10,490 bases of DNA from Bacillota bacterium. Lineage in GTDB: Bacteria > Bacillota_I > Bacilli_A > RF39 > UBA660. The notes beneath the pieces were generated by a model. The model was not told the origin of the DNA and did not search any database. It worked only from the letters and a program-made list of their open reading frames with translations. How positions within the stretch are numbered: the stretch's first letter is position 1; the number at the start of each line of letters is the position of its first letter. Positions 5,793 to 10,490 of the stretch are shown one piece after another. The stretch lies in NCBI GenBank assembly GCA_018381595.1, contig JAGZRP010000015.1:1-10490 (forward strand), written 5' to 3'. The translations under genes were made by a program, and so were the position numbers.

Positions 5793-6723
5793 AATTTGCT
5801 AATTCAGAATAATCATAATAATAATTTCCATTTACATTTTTAAATACATGGCGAATAAAAATTTGATAATCTTTTTCACAATAATTTGCTTTTGTACAAG
5901 TAATTTGTTCTGTAATTTGAATATTTTCTTTTGTCTTTAATGCACTGGTTAAAATAGAATTCCCTCTAGCTCCTCCAGTTCCTCCACAGGCCAAACAATA
6001 TTGCATCACATAATCTCCTGAATGATTATCATATACATACTTTGAATACATATCTAATGGGAATTCTGTTCTTTGATACATCCCTGAACCAAATATTTCT
6101 TCTACTTTTTCTTTTAATAAATTTTCATTAAATGATGAAGTTTGATTATTACGGTCATCATATTTTTTTATTGCTTCATCGATTGGAGTGCTACCCCCAG
6201 AAGCAGCATTTCCACAAACCCAATAGTTAATTGTACTGTCTGTTGTGTTATATGTAATCATACCTGCATAATTTCCACAATATTTTTGTTGAATAGAAAA
6301 TGCAGGAATTTGTTTATAAGCTAATAAGTTTTTTTCTTTGGCTGTCAAAGATTCTGCAGTAACCTTTGTAGTTTTTCCACGTTCAATTTTACTTTGAATT
6401 ATTTTAAATATTTCCAAATCCTTATTATCAACATAACTATATAACTTTTGAACTAAAGTATCTGTTACTGCTAAGTTTTCATCTTTCACTTCATTCTCAG
6501 GCGTTTTAGTTGGGGTTGTAGTCTTTTCTGGTTTCTTTGTCTCTGTTACTTTCTTATCATCATTATCTTTTGGTTCGTTATTCTTACAATAAAAATAAAT
6601 TCCACCTACAATTGCAAGTCCAACACATAAAACAATAAACATTCCTAACCAGACATTAATTTCTTTTTTTAACTTCTTTGGCTTTTCCTCTGAATTTACA
6701 TTTTTTACCTCATTATTTTCCAT
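5791..6723 (-). CDS. Single-pass membrane protein with six-cysteine extracellular domain
   Basis: A 310-residue protein of unrecognised family. Residues 1-23 are charged and Lys-rich, and 24-46 are a strong transmembrane helix (VWLGMFIVLCVGLAIVGGIY). With the positive side inside, the remainder lies outside the cell. A Thr/Pro/Lys-rich linker (50-83, with repeated TxTP-like units) leads to a folded domain from about 84. This ectodomain has six cysteines: C149 and C170, each followed by Gly; C243-x2-C246 in a Gly-rich YCLACGGTGG; and C276 and C282. The even number suggests disulfides, and the CxxC could be redox-active or bind metal; neither is shown. No lipobox is present. The ATG has AAGGAG 10 bases upstream. 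It is transcribed alone, with a promoter at 6753-6781 and a terminator at 5770-5792. Confidence 0.8.
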   Translation of the reverse strand: MENNEVKNVNSEEKPKKLKKEINVWLGMFIVLCVGLAIVGGIYFYCKNNEPKDNDDKKVTETKKPEKTTTPTKTPENEVKDENLAVTDTLVQKLYSYVDNKDLEIFKIIQSKIERGKTTKVTAESLTAKEKNLLAYKQIPAFSIQQKYCGNYAGMITYNTTDSTINYWVCGNAASGGSTPIDEAIKKYDDRNNQTSSFNENLLKEKVEEIFGSGMYQRTEFPLDMYSKYVYDNHSGDYVMQYCLACGGTGGARGNSILTSALKTKENIQITEQITCTKANYCEKDYQIFIRHVFKNVNGNYYYDYSELAN

Positions 6724-6752
6724 ATACCTCTTACTCCTTACTTTCTACTTAT

Positions 6753-6781
6753 AGTATAGTACACTAATATACAGAAATCAA
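6753..6781 (-). promoter_or_regulatory. Sigma-A promoter of the Cys-rich membrane protein gene
   Basis: -35 TTGATT (6776-6781), a 17-base spacer and -10 TATACT (6753-6758). The start codon is 29 bases downstream of the -10. Confidence 0.7.
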
Positions 6782-6810
6782 TACAAAAAAGGTATATCAC
6801 TGTAAACAAA

Positions 6811-6831
6811 AAGAGAAACAATGTTTCTCTT
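6811..6831 (-). terminator. Terminator of the rubredoxin-glutamate synthase gene
   Basis: On the minus strand AAGAGAAAC, loop ATT, GTTTCTCTT forms a 9-bp stem followed by a T-rich stretch (TTTGTTTAC). It overlaps the stop codon. Confidence 0.75.
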
Positions 6832-8251
6832 ATGCATGTGGAATATTAGTATATTTACTGATTTCATCATTTACGGTCACTAAGTCTTTCACACTCAATG
6901 CATGAACATCATCGTGTCCTGTAATACGAGCAAAAGTTTTTAATTCTTCTAAACTAGTATCTAAATAATGAAATACTCTTTTCGCACTAAAGTCTATTTT
7001 AATACGTTTTCTTAAAACTGAATCTTGAGTGGCAATACCCATAGGACAGTTGCCACTATCACAAATACGATATTGACTGCATCCAGCAGCCATCATTGCA
7101 CTTGTTGCAATAGCAACCGCATCTGCTCCCATAGCAAGTGCTTTTGCAAAGTCACTTGAAACACGTAATCCACCTGTAATTACTAAATCAATATCTAACT
7201 GATGTTCATCTAAATACTTACGAGCTCGATGAAGCGCATAAATCGTTGGAACACTCGTTGCGTCACGAATATATTTAGGGCTTGCACCGGTTGCACCTCC
7301 ACGACCATCAATTGTAATAAAATCAGGTTTTGCAAAAGAAATAAATTCTAAATCATCTTCAATATGACCTGCTGCAATTTTAATCCCGATTGGGCGGCCA
7401 CAAGAACGTTCTCTTAATTCATCTACCAATGCTTTTAAATCTTCCTTTGTTTTTACATTTGGAAAGAAAGAGGGACTAATAATATCTTTTCCAACTTCTT
7501 TCCCTCGAATTTTTGCAATCTCATCGGTGACTTTTGCACCTGGTAAATGTCCTCCCATTCCAGGTTTAGTCCCTTGACCGATTTTAATTTCGATCGCATC
7601 AACCTTTTTTAAATTCTCATCGGTGACACTATATAAATTAGGCACATACTCAAAAATATACTTATAAGCACTATCAAACTCTTCTGGAAGAATTCCTCCT
7701 TCGCCACTACACATTGCTGTTTTAGCAATCGCACTTGCTTTAGAAAGAGCAATTTTCGTTTCTTTGGATAATGCCCCAAAAGACATGTGAGAAATATAAA
7801 TAGGACTTTCTAATTCCATTGGCTGCTTCGCATGTTTCCCAATCACTGTTTTGGTCTTCACTTCTGCATCTTCAGAAAGTGGCATAGGATTTAATTGTCC
7901 TCCCAATACTAAGATATCATCCCATGAGACAAGTGTCTTTTTTGTACTCATAGCGGCTAAAATTGGTTTATGGGAAACCGCCATTTCATGAATATCTCTC
8001 ATATAAGTTTCTACTTCATCATCACTTTTCGCATATTCTATTAAATATTCATTCAAAGTATTTACTTTTTCTTCTACCTTTTCTAAGGTTTCTTCCATTT
8101 TCTTTTCCACGGGTTCTTCTATTTCAATGAACATGTTTTTCGGTGCTCCACAAATTGGGCATTTCCAAGTATCTGGTAATTCCTCAAAAGGAACACTTTC
8201 TTTTGTATCATCATATACATATCCACATATTTTACATCTATATCTTGCCAT
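6830..8251 (-). CDS. Rubredoxin - glutamate synthase (FMN domain) fusion protein
   Basis: A 473-residue protein in two parts. The N-terminus is a rubredoxin: C6-x2-C9 and C31-x2-C34 with GYVYDD and [10 protein letters not shown], which binds one iron and carries electrons. A Glu/Lys-rich helical linker (about 41-75) leads to the FMN-binding domain of glutamate synthase, with [28 protein letters not shown] and C391-x5-C397-x4-C402 for the 3Fe-4S cluster. The glutamine amidotransferase domain of full GltB is absent, as is any GltD-like NADPH subunit nearby. Standalone proteins of this type occur widely in anaerobes; whether they make glutamate, and from what nitrogen donor, is not settled to my knowledge. 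Rubredoxin suggests an electron donor other than NADPH. The ATG has AGGAGG 6 bases upstream. A single-gene unit, divergent from recU. Confidence 0.93.
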   Translation of the reverse strand: MARYRCKICGYVYDDTKESVPFEELPDTWKCPICGAPKNMFIEIEEPVEKKMEETLEKVEEKVNTLNEYLIEYAKSDDEVETYMRDIHEMAVSHKPILAAMSTKKTLVSWDDILVLGGQLNPMPLSEDAEVKTKTVIGKHAKQPMELESPIYISHMSFGALSKETKIALSKASAIAKTAMCSGEGGILPEEFDSAYKYIFEYVPNLYSVTDENLKKVDAIEIKIGQGTKPGMGGHLPGAKVTDEIAKIRGKEVGKDIISPSFFPNVKTKEDLKALVDELRERSCGRPIGIKIAAGHIEDDLEFISFAKPDFITIDGRGGATGASPKYIRDATSVPTIYALHRARKYLDEHQLDIDLVITGGLRVSSDFAKALAMGADAVAIATSAMMAAGCSQYRICDSGNCPMGIATQDSVLRKRIKIDFSAKRVFHYLDTSLEELKTFARITGHDDVHALSVKDLVTVNDEISKYTNIPHA

Positions 8252-8269
8252 AACTGACCTCCTACTTTC

Positions 8270-8298
8270 ATTATATCACAAATTTTCAAAAATAGTAA
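8270..8298 (-). promoter_or_regulatory. Promoter of the rubredoxin-glutamate synthase gene
   Basis: -10 TATAAT (8270-8275) is preceded by TGA, an extended -10. TTACTA (8293-8298) is a weak -35 at 17 bases. The ribosome binding site AGGAGG (8258-8263) follows. Confidence 0.6.
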
Positions 8299-8340
8299 TG
8301 ATTCCTATTTATTTTTTTACAAAATCAAAAATCAGAACAC

Positions 8341-8375
8341 TTGTAGTAGAAAATTTATTATCTTTATAGTATAAT
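8341..8375 (+). promoter_or_regulatory. Promoter region of recU and the penicillin-binding protein
   Basis: Perfect -10 TATAAT at 8370-8375 with a weak -35 TAGAAA at 17 bases. Alternatively TTGTAG (8341-8346) pairs with TATAGT (8365-8370) at an 18-base spacing. Either way the start is predicted within about 16 bases of the first recU codons, so the untranslated leader is very short. Confidence 0.45.
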
Positions 8376-8392
8376 AATAATGGTGAATGCTT

Positions 8393-8968
8393 GTGAATTA
8401 TCCAAACGGAATGAAGACATTAAAACATACAAATATCACCCATGGGAACCGTGGAATGAGTCTAGAAAGTGATATTAATGAAACAAATCGCTATTATTTA
8501 GCTCATAATATTGCGGTTATCTATAAAAAACCGACTCCAATTACCGTAGTAAAAGTAGATTTTAAATCTCGTATTGATGCGGTCATTAAAGAAGCTTATT
8601 ATAAAACACCATCAACAACAGATTACAATGGAGTCTATCAAGGGAAATATATTGACTTTGAAGCAAAAGAAACCAGAAATAAAAGTTTCTTTCCTTTAAG
8701 TAATATTCACCCCCACCAAATTGAACACTTGAAAAAAATAACAGAACATGGTGGAATTGGTTTTTTAATTATTCGATTCACCAATCTCAATTTGACATAT
8801 TTTTTAGATAGTAGTAAATTAATGGCATTCTTAGATAATCATACAAGAAAGTCCATTCCTGTTTCTTACTTTGAAACCTATGGAAAAAGAATTGAAACAA
8901 AATATGCACCAAGATTAGATTATTTAAAAATATTAGAGGATGTTTGGAAAGAAGGTGACCCTTCCTGA
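8393..8968 (+). CDS. recU: Holliday junction resolvase RecU
   Basis: A protein of about 191 residues matching RecU across its length: YPNG near the start, NRGMSLESDINETNRYYL, AVIYKKPTPI, the active-site block STTDYNGVYQGKYIDFEAKET with its Asp, Glu and Lys metal-binding and catalytic residues, and HPHQIEHLKKI. RecU is a homodimeric nuclease that cuts Holliday junctions during recombination repair and chromosome segregation in Firmicutes. Start: GTG 8393 has GGTGA 6 bases upstream, while an in-frame ATG at 8387 directly abuts that motif with no spacing. Bacillus RecU begins MIRYPNG, which fits either, so the ATG adding two residues cannot be excluded. The gene is followed with overlap by the penicillin-binding protein frame, the usual recU-ponA pairing in this phylum. 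It ends with TGA. Confidence 0.95.
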   Translation: MNYPNGMKTLKHTNITHGNRGMSLESDINETNRYYLAHNIAVIYKKPTPITVVKVDFKSRIDAVIKEAYYKTPSTTDYNGVYQGKYIDFEAKETRNKSFFPLSNIHPHQIEHLKKITEHGGIGFLIIRFTNLNLTYFLDSSKLMAFLDNHTRKSIPVSYFETYGKRIETKYAPRLDYLKILEDVWKEGDPS

Positions 8969-9171
8969 AACAATATAAAAAAATCATGGAATATTTAAGT
9001 GAACACCAATATGAAACTGCAATTTTCATCATTAGTGTAATTGCATTTATTATCGGAATATTTGCTATCGGATTTTTAAAATCCCTACTCATCATTGGAA
9101 TTTTAGATGGTGTCTTATTTGTTCCAAACTTACTCAATATCATAAACAAGAAAAAGAATATGGAGGTTACA
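8965..9171 (+). CDS. In-frame N-terminal extension or separate start ahead of the penicillin-binding protein
   Basis: These 69 codons are in the same frame as the downstream penicillin-binding protein and no stop lies between them. Possible starts are CTG 8965, with AAGGTGA 6 bases upstream and overlapping the recU TGA as CTGA, or ATG 8986, which has no ribosome binding site. The encoded stretch begins KQYKKIMEYLSEHQYE. It then has two hydrophobic segments, roughly residues 17-36 and 39-55, separated by a short LKS turn, and ends NIINKKKN. Two added membrane spans would keep the following Lys-rich region inside the cell, so a fused long form is topologically sound. Whether cells make a fused protein, only the short protein from 9172, or both is not decided by the sequence. 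Confidence 0.5.
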
Positions 9172-10490
9172 ATGGAAAAGAAAAATACAAGAAGTGCGAA
9201 ACATGCACGAACTGGTAATAAGAAAACGGAAGAAAAAGAAATCACTGCAACAGTTGCAAGTACTCGCTCTGCACGTGCTTCTAAAAAAGTAAATAGCAAA
9301 AAAGCAAAGGATAAAACAAAGAAAAAGAAAATTGGAAAAAAAGTATTGATGGTATTACTGATTCTTGGAATCTTATTTCTTATCTTACTCGGACTATTTA
9401 TGTTTAAGATAGTAAAAGATGCTCCAAAGTTTAGTACGCAACAACTTTATCACCAAGAAGCTTCTATTCTATATAGTACAGATGGTTCTATCATAGATAA
9501 ATTAGGAAGTGAAAATCGTGAGAAAATTAGTTATGACCAAATGCCAGAGGTATTAGTAGATGCCATTGTAGCAACGGAAGATTCAAGATTCTTCCAACAT
9601 AATGGATTTGATTTACCACGTTTTGTAAAAGCAAGTTTTGGTACATTACTTGGTAAAAATGCAGGTGGTGCAAGTACACTAACCATGCAAATTGCTAAAA
9701 ACCACTTTACTTCAACGAACAGAAGTATTACTCGTAAATTTACAGATATTTATATGTCTATTTTCCAAATCGAAAAACATTATACAAAACAAGAAATTTT
9801 AGAGTTCTATGTCAATGCTCCTTACTTAGGTAGTGGCGCATGGGGAGTTGAACAAGCATGTCTTACCTACTTTGGGAAAAGTGCAAAAGATATCAATTTA
9901 GCGGAAGCTGCTATGATTGCTGGTATGTTCCAAGCTCCAAATACATATGATCCAAATATTCATCCAGATTTAGCAGAAAAGCGTAGACAAACTGTTTTAT
10001 ACTTAATGAAACGTCATAAATATATTGATGAAAAAGAATACAACGCTGCGATGAAATTAACAGTAGACAAAATATTAAAGAAAAGCGATGGAACGGGTGA
10101 TGCCAATCCACATAAATATCAATCATTTATTGATGCAGTTGTTGTAGATGTAAAAGAAAGAACTGGATTAAATCCATACAACGTATCAATGCAAATATAT
10201 ACAACGATGAATAAAGAGCAACAACAACATGTAGAAGATGTTATGAATGGAAAAACATTTAAATGGGAAAATGATGTTGTCCAAGGTGGAGTTGCTGTTG
10301 TTGATGTAAAAACAGGTGCCGTTGCTGCCATTGGTGGTGGTAGAAATGTCAATGCTGCAAGAACATTAAATCGTGCTACACAATTAAATAAACAAATCGG
10401 TTCAACCGCAAAACCAATTTATGATTACGGTCCAGGTATGGAATTTAATAATTGGTCCACTGCTACCCCATTTGCCGATGAACCTCACTC
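9172..10490 (+). CDS. ponA: Class A penicillin-binding protein, PBP1A type (3' end outside window)
   Basis: A bifunctional peptidoglycan synthase, with 439 full codons visible. Residues 1-56 are Lys/Arg-rich and cytoplasmic, and 57-79 are a membrane anchor. The glycosyltransferase domain (GT51) has motif I EDSRFFQHNGFD (catalytic Glu136), GASTLTMQ (166-173), RKFTD (188-192) where the family usually has RKxxE, and KQEILEFYVNAPYLG (206-220). A linker follows, then the transpeptidase domain begins with GGVAVVDVKTGAVAAIGGG. The S-x-x-K motif STAK (411-414, Ser codon at 10402) carries the nucleophile that beta-lactams acylate. SxN and KTG motifs lie beyond the window. The ATG has GGAGG 5 bases upstream, which strongly supports this start, although the frame stays open upstream to 8965. 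Cotranscribed with recU. Overall closest in pattern to streptococcal PBP1a. Confidence 0.94.
   Translation, partial: MEKKNTRSAKHARTGNKKTEEKEITATVASTRSARASKKVNSKKAKDKTKKKKIGKKVLMVLLILGILFLILLGLFMFKIVKDAPKFSTQQLYHQEASILYSTDGSIIDKLGSENREKISYDQMPEVLVDAIVATEDSRFFQHNGFDLPRFVKASFGTLLGKNAGGASTLTMQIAKNHFTSTNRSITRKFTDIYMSIFQIEKHYTKQEILEFYVNAPYLGSGAWGVEQACLTYFGKSAKDINLAEAAMIAGMFQAPNTYDPNIHPDLAEKRRQTVLYLMKRHKYIDEKEYNAAMKLTVDKILKKSDGTGDANPHKYQSFIDAVVVDVKERTGLNPYNVSMQIYTTMNKEQQQHVEDVMNGKTFKWENDVVQGGVAVVDVKTGAVAAIGGGRNVNAARTLNRATQLNKQIGSTAKPIYDYGPGMEFNNWSTATPFADEPH

Noticed and set aside
8787..10352. Minus-strand frames over recU and the penicillin-binding protein
   Set aside because: They are antisense to well-conserved coding sequence, lack ribosome binding sites and have unnatural Ser/Thr/Phe-rich compositions.
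1..10490. CRISPR array, tRNA or rRNA, insertion sequence, prophage or integrase
   Set aside because: No spaced direct repeats, no RNA gene signatures, no transposase or integrase frames; the inverted repeats seen are all explained as terminators.

Overview
The window is AT-rich with a standard genetic code: TGA, TAA and TAG all end genes here. Gene content points to a low-GC Gram-positive of the spore-forming Bacilli lineage. RecU sits directly upstream of a class A penicillin-binding protein, a SpoVIF-like spore protein is present, and Der and EngB lie together. A rubredoxin-glutamate synthase fusion suggests an anaerobic or microaerobic, perhaps gut, life; that and any finer placement are inference.

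Layout. All genes up to 8251 are on the minus strand, apart from one small broken plus-strand gene. At the left edge (1-1782) is a tightly packed, translationally coupled trio: a phosphoribosyltransferase, a MoaA-like radical SAM enzyme and a thymidylate-kinase-like P-loop kinase cut by the window edge. This is the most interesting locus. It looks like a small pathway that makes or modifies a nucleotide. Next (1855-2908) come an uncharacterised Lys/Glu-rich protein with its own promoter and terminator, and spoVIF. At 2946-3186 is a small plus-strand membrane-protein gene with a strong ribosome binding site but an in-frame TAG at codon 8. It shares a bidirectional terminator with der.

From 3212 to 5771 is a well-delimited operon, engB - unknown - der, with a near-consensus promoter and the shared hairpin terminator. 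It joins two GTPases of 50S ribosome assembly with an unrecognised acidic protein. A single-pass membrane protein with a six-cysteine ectodomain (5791-6723) and the rubredoxin-glutamate synthase fusion (6830-8251) follow, each with its own promoter and terminator.

At 8252-8386 a divergent intergenic region leads into a plus-strand pair, recU and a PBP1A-type bifunctional peptidoglycan synthase that runs off the right edge. The frame between them is unusual. It is open from a CTG that overlaps the recU stop, through two extra hydrophobic segments, into the penicillin-binding protein, which also has an ideal internal start. A long and a short form of the protein are therefore possible.

I saw no rRNA, tRNA, CRISPR array, insertion sequence or integrase, and no gene-free stretch longer than about 135 bases.
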